Shown: positions 56,322-64,000, numbered from the stretch's first letter. The stretch: DNA of 64,000 nucleotides from MED-G116 sp038107835 (GCA_038107835.1 JAYNHH010000009.1:11484-75483); one strand, 5' to 3'. The notes: generated from the sequence alone by a model not told the origin. Made by a program: numbers and translations.

Positions 56322-57028
56322 CAGCGTTCACTCATCTGCGCCGGTTCAGGAATCACACCGGACATATCTGCAATGACTGTCTCACCGGCGATGGTTTTCT
56401 GACCTGCCAGCACAGGCACCGGCATACTCGCCGGCACCCACACATCAACTCGGCTACCAAAACGGATAATTCCGAATTGCTGGCCAACCGACAAGTGATC
56501 ACCAACGGCCGTCTCCAGCAGGATTCGACGCGCGACAAGCCCGGCGATCTGCACCACGCCGATACTCTGGCCATCCTGACATCGCAGGACCATATTCTGC
56601 CGCTCATTCTTTTCAGACGCCTTGTCCAGACTGGCATTGAGAAACTGCCCCCTGTGATAGCTTGTGGCCACCACCTCACCCGAGACTGGCGCTCTGTTCA
56701 CATGCACGTCAAACACGTTCATGAAAATGGAAATGCGTCGCCACTCGCCAGCGGGCAAATCAAGATCATCAGGTACGGCGACAACGCCAGTCGATAAGAC
56801 CCGCCCATCGGCGGGCGCGATAACCAGATTGTCGGTAACAGGTGTTGTCCGTTTCGGATTTCTGAAGAAATAAATACACCACAGGCAGAGCAGCGTTCCC
56901 GGCAGAATGAAGGGCTGCCAGTAATAGCTGATCAGCAGGCTGGCCAGAACAAACAGAAAAATGAAAGGCCATCCCGCAGGATGAACCGGTACCAGAACCT
57001 CTTCCGTCACGCTTTTATAGATATTCAT
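56321..57028 (-). CDS. psd: Phosphatidylserine decarboxylase proenzyme
   Basis: It converts phosphatidylserine to phosphatidylethanolamine. This is the short archaeal/alphaproteobacterial type (235 residues) with an N-terminal membrane segment (about 22-55). The self-cleavage site is Gly191-Ser192 in RFGSRVDVW, which generates the pyruvoyl group. Asp73 (APADGRV) and the FMNVFDVHVNRAP segment are family residues. It precedes pssA in the same unit. Confidence 0.96.
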   Translation of the reverse strand: MNIYKSVTEEVLVPVHPAGWPFIFLFVLASLLISYYWQPFILPGTLLCLWCIYFFRNPKRTTPVTDNLVIAPADGRVLSTGVVAVPDDLDLPAGEWRRISIFMNVFDVHVNRAPVSGEVVATSYHRGQFLNASLDKASEKNERQNMVLRCQDGQSIGVVQIAGLVARRILLETAVGDHLSVGQQFGIIRFGSRVDVWVPASMPVPVLAGQKTIAGETVIADMSGVIPEPAQMSER

Positions 57029-57162
57029 CTCGTTCTTCGCCTGTATGTCGCACCAGATCCCCTGAAATGGCTTGAATTCATCGATTCACAGCCGTTTTGA
57101 TACACCCGTCGCCCAGCAAATGGAAGCCTCTTGACTGTGATGCGTCACAGCCGGGTGTCATG

Positions 57163-57969
57163 TCATTGGGATATCAAACCACGCAGAAGCAGTTCATGGC
57201 GCTTTTCCTCGATCACCTCCTGCCTGAGACGGCGACGGGATGGCAGGCCGGCAACCTCAACCTCGCGGTCTGCAGCAGATATGGGCTGGAGTTCAGCAGC
57301 AGTTGTCACCGGGGTTATTGCAACATGTGATGGGTTTTTCTGTGGTTCCGGTGTGTAGCTGAGACGGGGCACGGTTGAGACAGGTGTGACCCGCGCTGCT
57401 GGCGTTGGATTTTTTGGCAAGCGATACAGGGCCAGTTTATCAGGCTGGTGCTTTTGAAGCGTGACGGTCGGCACCGTGCCGCTGGACCGGACAAGAAACT
57501 CATCAACCAAGATCGCCTGCCAGTCACATGCCTCGATTTCCCAAGGCCGTTTGTGCCATTCGATCTGGTCGATTGGTGTCGGCTTGGCCCTTCACCAGCT
57601 CACAATATGGATTTGCCGGGCAGACATACCAGCGCCAACACGCCGCTTCTGGACACGCATGCGCCCATGACAAATCTACGATATGTGAATCATCTCATGC
57701 GCAATGACCTCCATCGCGTCACGCATGCCGACGGAAACCGATGTTGTGAAGGCAAAGTCCGTAGGTGGCGATTGGCGCAGGAAACCGCGTTGCGGAATCA
57801 TATGGTCTCTTGAAATTGGCACCCTGACTGGCTGGGCGGTGGTGTTTATGGTTACGCTCAAGCGCCGCCGCAAATGTTTTGCCAGCAGCCTGTCAGCGGC
57901 ATAGGCGGCAAACACCGCCAACAATTCAGCTTCCCCCGGGCGTGTGTCCAACGAATTTATGAAAAACAT
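57163..57969 (-). pseudogene. Disrupted HEXXH metallopeptidase-like gene
   Basis: One reading frame of about 268 codons is interrupted by TAG at 57676-57678 and TGA at 57592-57594, with no frameshift. The part before the TAG is 97 residues and ends MRDAMEVIAHEMIHIS, a zinc-peptidase-like HEMIH motif. After the stops the frame continues with IEWHKRPWEIEACDWQAI, as expected for the rest of a HEXXH/SprT-like fold, then a Pro-rich C terminus. Each stop could arise from one C-to-T change (CAG, CGA). The segment between the stops has no others. The family is not certain; read-through or sequence error is possible. Confidence 0.7.
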
Positions 57970-58233
57970 CTAAAAAGCCGGAACAGATAACATAAAAAAC
58001 CCCGCTGAACCCATCAGGGCCAGCATTTCCAGCGCGCATAGTGCAGCCAATTAATATTTGATCTGAACAGCTCAATCAGAGACTGACATCTGCAACACCC
58101 ATCACCAAATTCCAGCGCTGGGATTCGTCAGGACTATTGACCTTGATGCCTCCGCCCCGGCACTCTTGAGGAAACTACCATTTTAACATGGCGGCGATTC
58201 ACCAAAATCCGCCAAGCTAGAGGAGGCATAACA

Positions 58234-58608
58234 ATGGACAATATGTTCGAAACCGGACTTGCCAAGCGCAAAGGCACCCTTGGTGCAGAATATGTCGAAA
58301 AGGTCTTTGAGAATGCCGACGATTTCAATCGCCCCTTTCAAGAGGCCATGACAGCATGGTGTTGGGGATTCGGTTGGGGCGATGAGGCCATTGATGCCAA
58401 AACCAGGTCGATGATGAATCTGACGATGATCGGAGCCCTCGGGAAAATGCATGAGTGGGAATTGCATTGCCGTGGCGCCATACGCAATGGTGTCTCGAAG
58501 GATGAGTTAAGGGCCATTCTGCACGTAATCGCCATCTATTGCGGGGTCCCGCAGGCGATGGAATGCTTTCGCGTTGCACAAAAAGTCGTTGGCGAAGAGC
58601 AGCTCTAG
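58234..58608 (+). CDS. Carboxymuconolactone decarboxylase-family protein
   Basis: A 124-residue CMD/AhpD-like helical protein, closest in look to PcaC (4-carboxymuconolactone decarboxylase) of the protocatechuate pathway. The segment DAKTRSMMNLTMIGALGKMHEWELHCRGAIRNGVSKDEL matches the conserved core, with His/Glu in the PcaC-like arrangement and no CxxC as in AhpD. No other protocatechuate genes are nearby, so its substrate is open. AGAGGAGG precedes the start. It is a single gene. Confidence 0.88.
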   Translation: MDNMFETGLAKRKGTLGAEYVEKVFENADDFNRPFQEAMTAWCWGFGWGDEAIDAKTRSMMNLTMIGALGKMHEWELHCRGAIRNGVSKDELRAILHVIAIYCGVPQAMECFRVAQKVVGEEQL

Positions 58609-58714
58609 AGGCGTGATGTCACACAGTTCCAGTGTTTTCCGCGCTTAAAATGGGACTTTTGACGGCATCAAATCACCGAAAAGTCACATTTTGTGTACAT
58701 AAAACCTAGACAAC

Positions 58715-58748
58715 CGCCTAATTTTAGGCGACTTTCTAAACGGTTTAG
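58715..58748. promoter_or_regulatory. Two adjacent palindromes upstream of the repeat protein gene
   Basis: CGCCTAA-TT-TTAGGCG is followed 5 nt later by CTAAAC-G-GTTTAG. Both arms are perfect. TTTAG of the first could instead pair with CTAAA of the second, so two exclusive RNA structures are possible. They end 77 nt before the start of the secreted repeat protein. They could be protein-binding operators or leader hairpins; no regulator is assigned. Confidence 0.45.
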
Positions 58749-58825
58749 CTGTGATGCCGTCCGCAATGACTACGCGGACCAATCATCGCTGTTGAAACAA
58801 AGAAGTTAACTGGGGAGCATTTTTC

Positions 58826-60025
58826 ATGCGCCGGCTACTTAAGTTTATTATTGCAGGCTCTGTTGCAGCGGCGTCTGCTCAAGCTGTTGCGGGTGGCCTT
58901 CCAGAGACGAAGGCCAATGGAGATAGTGCTGAAACAAGCACTGCATCAACGACCGCAATAGACGCAAGCGGCACTGGTTCAGCCGCAACAAATGCGACGT
59001 CTACGACAGGTGCATCCGGATCAGATGGCGCGACTGCGGCAACCGGAAGCGACCAGGCAGACTCAAGCACCATGACACAGGATGTCGCCGCGGGTGGGGT
59101 CGAACAGGGCAATGCAGAGGCAGGTGCCTTTGTCGCCATTGAGGATGATCCGCTGATCATCGATGCCTCATCCGTGATGGATGGTGATGGCGTTGGCAGC
59201 ATTCAGGTCCAATGGCAGGCGTCGTCCAACAACAAGGATTGGCTGAATCTGACTGGTGAAGTCAGACAGTCCTTCACGCCACGTGAGGAGCATGTTGGCA
59301 AGCGGCTTCGTGTCGAACTGTCATATGTCGACGGGCAGGGCAATCTGGAGACAATCCTGAGTCCGCCATCCAGCCCCGTGCAGAATGTCAATGACAAGCC
59401 TGTCGGCTCACCACAGCTTGTCGGACTCGCACAGGAAGAAGACGCGCTCAAGGTCGATACGAGCATGATCGCTGATGAAGATGGTCTCGGCACCTACTCG
59501 ATCATCTGGCAACGCTCCAGCACGAAAACGGAATGGCAGGCATTTCCCGAGGTTGTTGGTGAGCTGTTGCAATTGGAACAGCGCCATGTCGGCTACTCAT
59601 ATCGTGCAGTGGTGTCCTACGTTGACAGCCATGGCACCAAGGAAATTCTGGTAACAAGTCCATCCGAATCAGTCGTCAATGTCGATGATCCGGTTCAGGG
59701 CGAGGTGATGCTCACCGGCGAAGCAGCAGAAGGCCAGACCATTGTTGCCAGCACCGCACGGATTTCAGATGAGGACGGCATTGCCAGCATGTCAGTCGGA
59801 TGGGAATCATCGACCGATGGCCGCAATTGGCGGGTCATCGAGACCGCTGGAACGACACAGATTCCGCTGACGCAGGCACTGGTCAACAGGCAGATCCGCG
59901 CCCGTGTTGCCGTCGTTGACAGTTTCGGCATTGAGACGGTGATCTTCAGCCAGGCAACAAATACTGTGAAGAACGTCAATAACAAGCCGGCTGGGACGAT
60001 TTTTGTCCGCCGTGTTGGCAGCTGA
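58826..60025 (+). CDS. Secreted protein with three ~98-residue Ig-like repeats
   Basis: A 399-residue protein with a signal peptide (about 1-22, cleavage near AQAVAGG), a Ser/Thr/Ala/Gly-rich low-complexity linker (about 25-90), and three tandem repeats (about 96-194, 195-292, 293-390). Each repeat runs DEDGxG, S-x-x-W-x-x-S-S, W, R-x-x-V-S-Y-V-D, then NVNDKPxG, a cadherin/VCBS-like cell-surface pattern. The last NVNNKPAG is followed by only nine residues, as if a fourth repeat were cut short. No type I secretion or anchoring signal is seen. TGGGGAGC precedes the ATG. A strong terminator follows. Confidence 0.85.
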   Translation: MRRLLKFIIAGSVAAASAQAVAGGLPETKANGDSAETSTASTTAIDASGTGSAATNATSTTGASGSDGATAATGSDQADSSTMTQDVAAGGVEQGNAEAGAFVAIEDDPLIIDASSVMDGDGVGSIQVQWQASSNNKDWLNLTGEVRQSFTPREEHVGKRLRVELSYVDGQGNLETILSPPSSPVQNVNDKPVGSPQLVGLAQEEDALKVDTSMIADEDGLGTYSIIWQRSSTKTEWQAFPEVVGELLQLEQRHVGYSYRAVVSYVDSHGTKEILVTSPSESVVNVDDPVQGEVMLTGEAAEGQTIVASTARISDEDGIASMSVGWESSTDGRNWRVIETAGTTQIPLTQALVNRQIRARVAVVDSFGIETVIFSQATNTVKNVNNKPAGTIFVRRVGS

Positions 60026-60061
60026 CCGGCTGCTGTGCAGTCAAGATACACTGAATGACCA

Positions 60062-60087
60062 AAAGAGGCCTTACGGCCTCTTTTTTT
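60062..60087 (+). terminator. Intrinsic terminator after the repeat protein gene
   Basis: AAAGAGGCC and GGCCTCTTT form a 9-bp stem with a TTAC loop, followed by a T-run. It lies 36 nt after the stop of the repeat protein gene. Confidence 0.88.
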
Positions 60088-60274
60088 GACTATTTTTTCG
60101 ACTGCTGCGTTTTTTGCTTTGCAGCACAGGTTATTCGGTACACACTATATCTCGTATGGAACAGCTGTTATTACATCTAGGTGTTGATAGCTTGCGCAAA
60201 GCAAAAGCCGATTTATGGCCTCATCCATATATCTTACCCAAAACTTGGCCCCACCTTATCCGAGGGAGCATCCC

Positions 60275-60565
60275 ATGCGTTTGACCGACCGTGAAGCACG
60301 TCCGGAATGCAGCATCATTCCGTTCCACCGCCCAGAAGACCAGCCGGAAAACCTGACAACGACAAGCATCGCCGCTGTTATTGCCGTGACAATCCTGCAT
60401 TCTGACAACGTGTCTCCCGAGGAAAAGTTGCTTGAGATCATCGAGGCCAGCGGTGAGGCGGAGGTGCTGGACGCCGACGACGCAGCAGCCGAGTTTGAGA
60501 CGTTTCAGGATGAGATCTTACCGGTCGCCACCAACGACAACAGCATTGCCACAGTCAGTCAGTAA
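60275..60565 (+). CDS. Small acidic hypothetical protein
   Basis: A 96-residue protein of unknown function. The N terminus MRLTDREARPECSIIPFH is basic and polar, then comes a short hydrophobic stretch (TTSIAAVIAVTIL), then a strongly acidic C-terminal half rich in Glu, Asp and Ala. GAGGGAGC directly upstream of the ATG favours it over one 60 nt earlier. The gene stands alone between the repeat protein's terminator and bioY. I do not recognise a family. Confidence 0.65.
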   Translation: MRLTDREARPECSIIPFHRPEDQPENLTTTSIAAVIAVTILHSDNVSPEEKLLEIIEASGEAEVLDADDAAAEFETFQDEILPVATNDNSIATVSQ

Positions 60566-60660
60566 AAAGAGATAAAAGGGCACCGACTGCATGGGACCAG
60601 CGGCACCGCTTTGAACGTCATCACTCGCCGGTAAATGCCAGCGAGAACAGGAATGAAGGC

Positions 60661-61284
60661 TTATCTTCCCTGGAATTTCTGCACGATCCGCCAAGCCGTC
60701 GGCATCGCCACCGCCGCGATCACGATTTTCAGCATATCACCATAGATGAATGGCATCAGACCGCCGGCGATTGCCTTTTCCAACCCGATGAAAGCCTGCA
60801 GCCAGACAACACCACAGGCGTAGATGACCAGATTGCCAAGGACCATCGCGATAACGGTGCCAAGCATCGTCCGGCCCATGCCTCGCAACGCCAGTACGCC
60901 AACAAGAAAAGCGGCCGGAACAAATCCGATCAGATATCCGCCGGTAAAGCCGGTCAGAACTGGCCAGCCAGCAGCTCCGCCGGCAAAGACTGGCAGCCCT
61001 ATTCCACCTTCGAGGAGATAGGCGATAATGGTCACAGCCCCGAGAGTTGGACCATAGGCCATACCAATGAGCAGAACCATGAGCGTCTGGCCGGTGACTG
61101 GAACCGGATACCATGGAACCTCAACCTGCGCCGAGAGACCAATCAACGCTGACCCGGCAATGACCAGAAACAAGCGCGACAACAGCGACATGAAACGGTC
61201 TTCGGCAAAGCGCTGAGAAATGGTGAATGAAGCAAGCGTTTCGAGAGGCTCTCTGGTGCCTGTCATCTGGTCCTGGCTTTTCAT
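60661..61284 (-). CDS. bioY: Biotin transporter BioY
   Basis: This is the substrate-binding S component of the ECF biotin transporter, which can also work alone in some bacteria. The 207-residue protein has six helices. VPVTGQTLMVLLIGMAYGPTLGA and GGAAGWPVLTGFTGGYLIGF are strong BioY segments. The N terminus of about 25 residues before the first helix is longer than usual; a start at Met32 (MSLLSRLF) is possible. No bioM/bioN ATPase genes are nearby. Confidence 0.94.
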   Translation of the reverse strand: MKSQDQMTGTREPLETLASFTISQRFAEDRFMSLLSRLFLVIAGSALIGLSAQVEVPWYPVPVTGQTLMVLLIGMAYGPTLGAVTIIAYLLEGGIGLPVFAGGAAGWPVLTGFTGGYLIGFVPAAFLVGVLALRGMGRTMLGTVIAMVLGNLVIYACGVVWLQAFIGLEKAIAGGLMPFIYGDMLKIVIAAVAMPTAWRIVQKFQGR

Positions 61285-61350
61285 AACTTGATATTCCTGT
61301 TCTGATCGTTAATGCAAACCGGAGCTACCCCGGCATCTTTCTGTCAATTT

Positions 61351-61362
61351 ACGGATATCCGT
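61351..61362. promoter_or_regulatory. 12-bp perfect palindrome in the bioY-permease gap
   Basis: ACGGATATCCGT lies in the 289-nt divergent region between bioY and the purine permease gene. Palindromes of this length occur by chance every few kb, so it is only a possible operator. It does not match the BioR box I know. Confidence 0.25.
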
Positions 61363-61573
61363 CAAAGAGACAAGAAAATAACAATTTCCGTCACATTTTG
61401 CCGGACAACCGACCGAAAAACCGTCTATAAGCGTCGCACCGGCATTGGTGATAACCGAATGCTGCTGCTCCCGGTCAATCGATACCGGCACTCGCGCAGG
61501 TTCAGTTCACCATCCGGATCACCCTTGAAAAGGCGTTTTGCCTTTGACATTTATTTTGATTGGAAGGCACGTT

Positions 61574-62863
61574 ATGGACCGATTTTTTGGTATCTCCCGT
61601 AACGGCAGCACATATCGCAAGGAAATCACTGCTGGACTCAGCACATTTCTGACGATGTCATTCATTGTTGCCGTTAACCCAATGTTTCTGGCAGACGCCG
61701 GAATTCCCTATGCAGCTGCCTTTGTTGCAACAATTCTAGCCACGGTGCTTGGTACCGTGATCATGGGCGTGTGGGCCAACTGGCCAGTTGCTGTTGCCCC
61801 GGGCATGGGGTTGAACGCCTATTTTGCCTATGGGCTGGTCATGGGCCAGAATTTCAGCTGGCAGCAGGCACTGGCAGCGGTGTTTGTAGCCTCGGTGCTG
61901 TTTCTGTTGTTTTCACTCAGCCGTTTGCGTGGCTGGTTGATCGGTGCCATCCCTCGAGATCTACAGGCTGGCATCACAGCCGGAATCGGCCTGTTTTTGG
62001 CAATGATCGGCCTACAGGGCATGGGGTTGGTTGCGGATGATCCTGACACATTGCTTCGGCTTGGCGTCATCAATGCCCCTGAACTGCTGTTATCGCTTGC
62101 AGGATTGCTGGTGATGGCCGGCTTGGCAGCGCGTGGCGCCAGAGGGGGCGTGCTTCTCACGATTTTGGTCCTCAGCGTGATCGGTTGGATTACCGGACTT
62201 GCTGAATTTGGCGGCATTTTAGGCTCACCCCCCGTTGCCAGCGCTGCCTTCCAGCTGGATTTTTCACAGCTTGCCAGCTTTGGGTTCTTGTCTGTGGTGT
62301 TTGTCCTGTTCTTTCTCGATTTCTTTGACACGACAGGGACGTTGACTGGAATTGCCACTATCGCAGGCAAGCGCAGGCAGGATGGCAGCATCGCGAATCT
62401 TGACCGTGCCATTTTGGCAGATACAAGCGCCAGTGTTGTTGGCAGTCTGTTGGGCACCTCCAGCATGACCACCTATCTGGAGAGTGCCACCGGCATTCGT
62501 GAGGGTGGGCGCACGGGTTTGACTGCGCTTACTGTTGCCGCGCTGTTCCTTTGCTGTCTGTTTCTGGAACCCCTGTTTGCATCAATCCCGGCCTTTGCCA
62601 CTGCACCAGCGCTGGTCTTTGTTGCTGCCAGTTTTCTGGCACCGCTCCGCGATCTGGATTGGGAAGACATGGCTGTTGCCATGCCGGTCATGTTGATGGC
62701 GATTTTGATGCCCCTGACATTTTCGATTGCTGCCGGCATTGCCATCGGCTTTCTGGCCTATGTGCTGATCCATGTTCTCGCCGGCAGAGCAAACAGCATT
62801 AATGCTGGCACCTATGTCATCACCGGCTTTGGATGTCTGTGGCTGGCAACGCCCTTTGTCTAG
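61574..62863 (+). CDS. NCS2/AzgA-type purine (guanine/hypoxanthine) permease
   Basis: A proton-coupled nucleobase permease of 429 residues with about fourteen helices. The family start FGISRNGSTYRKEITAGLSTFLTMSFI, the APGMGLNAYFAY helix 3 loop, FFLDFFDTTGTLTGI, and GTSSMTTYLESATGIREGGRTGL are characteristic of the AzgA (COG2252) group rather than the UraA/xanthine group. GGAAGG precedes the chosen ATG. Its stop is interlocked with that of the convergent thiamine pyrophosphokinase gene. Preference between adenine and hypoxanthine/guanine cannot be set. Confidence 0.94.
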   Translation: MDRFFGISRNGSTYRKEITAGLSTFLTMSFIVAVNPMFLADAGIPYAAAFVATILATVLGTVIMGVWANWPVAVAPGMGLNAYFAYGLVMGQNFSWQQALAAVFVASVLFLLFSLSRLRGWLIGAIPRDLQAGITAGIGLFLAMIGLQGMGLVADDPDTLLRLGVINAPELLLSLAGLLVMAGLAARGARGGVLLTILVLSVIGWITGLAEFGGILGSPPVASAAFQLDFSQLASFGFLSVVFVLFFLDFFDTTGTLTGIATIAGKRRQDGSIANLDRAILADTSASVVGSLLGTSSMTTYLESATGIREGGRTGLTALTVAALFLCCLFLEPLFASIPAFATAPALVFVAASFLAPLRDLDWEDMAVAMPVMLMAILMPLTFSIAAGIAIGFLAYVLIHVLAGRANSINAGTYVITGFGCLWLATPFV

Positions 62864-63546
62864 GTAAGGCCGTCATCAGTGACGGCGGCCATCAAGACGG
62901 TCATCGCCTCAACCGGCGCGATCACAGCATAGCCGTCACCATCGTTGGTGGCGGCTATTTTCACTGGCGTGGCACTTACCTCATTGGACGTGCCAATCAT
63001 CTTGCCAGGAGCCATTTCCAATCCCGCCAGAGGCCAGCGCAGACCCGCAGATGCCTCAAATGACTGACGGCCAAGTGGCCAGATGGAGATTCGACTGCCA
63101 ATTGGCATCGTCATCTCAATATCCCCGGTGAGGCGTAACAGGACATCCGTGTCGCCTGCCAGCAACACCGGCCGGTCATGGCGCAGACCCATCAACGCAT
63201 GGATGGCAGCAAGCGAATGGTCAAGACGCGCCTCAAGAAAGCCAAGACCGATGATCAGCGGCGCATCGATGCGGGCCAGACATTTTTCGAAATCAGTATC
63301 ATCCTGCCCTGTGAGATGGATGACCTCGACCGACGATGGCAGCGCATCGCGTGAAACAAGCGAATCCATATCGCCAATCACCACGTCCGGAACCCTGCCA
63401 AGGGCAAGCAACGCAGACGCCCCACCATCGGCAGCAATCAGGGGCAGGTCATCTGGCAGGTTCGCCAAAGCAGGCTTGATGGTCACGGGCGACGCACCAA
63501 CCAGAATAACGGCAGTCGAAAAGTGAAGCACATCTGTATGATCCAT
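62860..63546 (-). CDS. thiN: Thiamine pyrophosphokinase
   Basis: It makes thiamine diphosphate from thiamine and ATP. At 228 residues it has the catalytic LIAADGGASALLALGRVPDVVIGDMDSL segment (Asp in AADGG and GDMDS), a DDTDFEKCL motif, and the C-terminal thiamine-binding beta domain with SIWPLG, GLRWPLAG and TSNEV. The start is unclear; ATGs 6 and 75 nt upstream exist and none has a good ribosome-binding site. It is downstream of the broken HlyD-like gene. Confidence 0.92.
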   Translation of the reverse strand: MDHTDVLHFSTAVILVGASPVTIKPALANLPDDLPLIAADGGASALLALGRVPDVVIGDMDSLVSRDALPSSVEVIHLTGQDDTDFEKCLARIDAPLIIGLGFLEARLDHSLAAIHALMGLRHDRPVLLAGDTDVLLRLTGDIEMTMPIGSRISIWPLGRQSFEASAGLRWPLAGLEMAPGKMIGTSNEVSATPVKIAATNDGDGYAVIAPVEAMTVLMAAVTDDGLT

Positions 63547-63645
63547 GGGCATAGGCTTTTGTGCCGAATTCTCGCCAGCAACGCAATGGCCTCCTGCAAG
63601 GCGAAGACGCGGCGCCACCATGGCGACGCGCCCTGATTGCTCTGT

Positions 63646-64000
63646 TTATTGCTCGCGAAATGCCACAGAGAGTGATTTCTGGATTGGTGTCATGATGTAA
63701 TTCATGATCGTCCGCTTTTCGCCCTGAATATCAACAGTCAGTGGCATGCCGGCAACGATTTCCGGTTTCTTCGCTGATTTGGTGAACTCAGCCTTTGGAA
63801 TCACAATCATGGTCTCATAAAAAGGCATCTGATTTTCCATCTGGGTGGTGTTGTTGGCCACCCGCTAAACCACGCCCATCAGCACGCCATAGCGGGACGG
63901 GTCATAGGCCGAGAGTGAGATTCTCGCTGTCTGACCGGGTTTCACTAACGCTTCGCTTTCCCGCGCTAAAATTTACTGATGGCACTGGAAAAACACTGCG
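63646..64000 (-). pseudogene. HlyD-family secretion adaptor, disrupted and truncated by the window edge
   Basis: The C-terminal part of a type I secretion membrane-fusion protein reads in one frame as VKPGQTARISLSAYDPSRYG, GVV, a TAG stop (63865-63867), then RVANNTTQMENQMPFYETMI and MPLTVDIQGEKRTIMNYIMTP to a normal end. A second in-frame stop (TAA, 63973-63975) lies further upstream, where family similarity also fades. The final 71 residues alone form an open frame, but as a fragment it would not be functional. Loss of function is likely unless stops are sequence errors. No ABC ATPase partner gene is seen in the window. Confidence 0.75.

Noticed and set aside
57448..57813. Plus-strand frame of 121 codons in the 57 kb gap
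   Set aside because: It is antisense to the disrupted HEXXH gene, whose minus-strand frame has a recognisable motif on this stretch.
57985..58035. Possible terminator near AAAAAACCCCGCTGAACCC
   Set aside because: The stem is broken by a bulge and the T-run would face the 5' side of the disrupted minus-strand gene, so it has no gene to end.
57163..64000. Stop codon reassignment (TAG or TGA read as an amino acid)
   Set aside because: Intact core genes in the window end normally in TAG (thrB, purD, coq7, moaA), TGA (argB-independent examples: pmbA, pssA partner EamA, phosphatase) and TAA (rnhA, HNH gene), and no other core gene has internal stops.

Overview
The window looks like core chromosome of an alphaproteobacterium with a compact genome. 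The signs are a split F0 b'/b ATP synthase stator pair, an aa3 cytochrome oxidase operon with ctaB, ctaG, a CoxF-like peptide and SURF1 followed by thrC and an M16 peptidase, the ispH-thrB-rnhA run, a lipid A/Kdo cluster, a Coq7 ubiquinone hydroxylase, and a Fur/Mur-type regulator without CxxC zinc pairs. Gene content and tight packing would fit a marine lineage such as SAR116, but that placement is inference. No prophage, IS element, CRISPR array or rRNA operon was seen. One tRNA gene is present.

Layout. 0-1.5 kb: ATP synthase c, b' and b subunits (+). 1.5-7 kb: an orphan lipoprotein, ispH-thrB-rnhA (+), then a DsbD/ScsB-type reductase and a peroxiredoxin (-). 7-16.4 kb: yqgE (+), then a minus-strand unit ctaC-ctaD-ctaB-coxF-ctaG-ctaE-SURF1-thrC-M16 peptidase, punctuated by two strong hairpins. 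16.7-26.5 kb: tldD and its partner pmbA, an MFS exporter, gshA, rsmE, ubiA, an unknown protein, argC and a small tyrosine phosphatase. 26.5-33.7 kb: envelope cluster with an MsbA-like ABC transporter, a GT9 glycosyltransferase, a DUF374 acyltransferase, waaA, lpxK and an LpxL-like acyltransferase. 33.7-45.3 kb: housekeeping genes xseA, purD, tadA, rluB, rsmD, mutL, a DUF3035 lipoprotein, lspA, ileS and ribF. 45.5-51.2 kb: mscS, chaC, tRNA-Leu(CAA), a YqaA membrane protein, dsbB, coq7, an HNH nuclease, an esterase and gluQ. 51.2-57 kb: a candidate small RNA, moaA, two transporters, fur/mur, pssA and psd.

57-64 kb is the least ordinary part. It holds a HEXXH protein gene broken by two in-frame stops, a carboxymuconolactone-decarboxylase-like protein, a secreted protein with three ~98-residue repeats preceded by two adjacent palindromes, a small acidic unknown protein, bioY, a purine permease, a thiamine pyrophosphokinase and, at the edge, a HlyD-type secretion adaptor gene that also carries in-frame stops. 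TAG, TGA and TAA all end intact genes elsewhere in the window, so these look like real disruptions (or sequence errors) rather than codon reassignment.

The genes cover respiration (ATP synthase, aa3 oxidase, ubiquinone synthesis by UbiA and Coq7), periplasmic thiol chemistry (DsbD-like, DsbB, peroxiredoxin), glutathione synthesis and turnover (GshA, ChaC), outer-membrane lipid A assembly, and phosphatidylethanolamine synthesis (PssA, Psd). Tail-to-tail gene pairs are packed very tightly: four pairs share interlocked stop codons, one overlaps by 7 bp and one has stops directly abutting. Only a handful of intrinsic terminators are visible.
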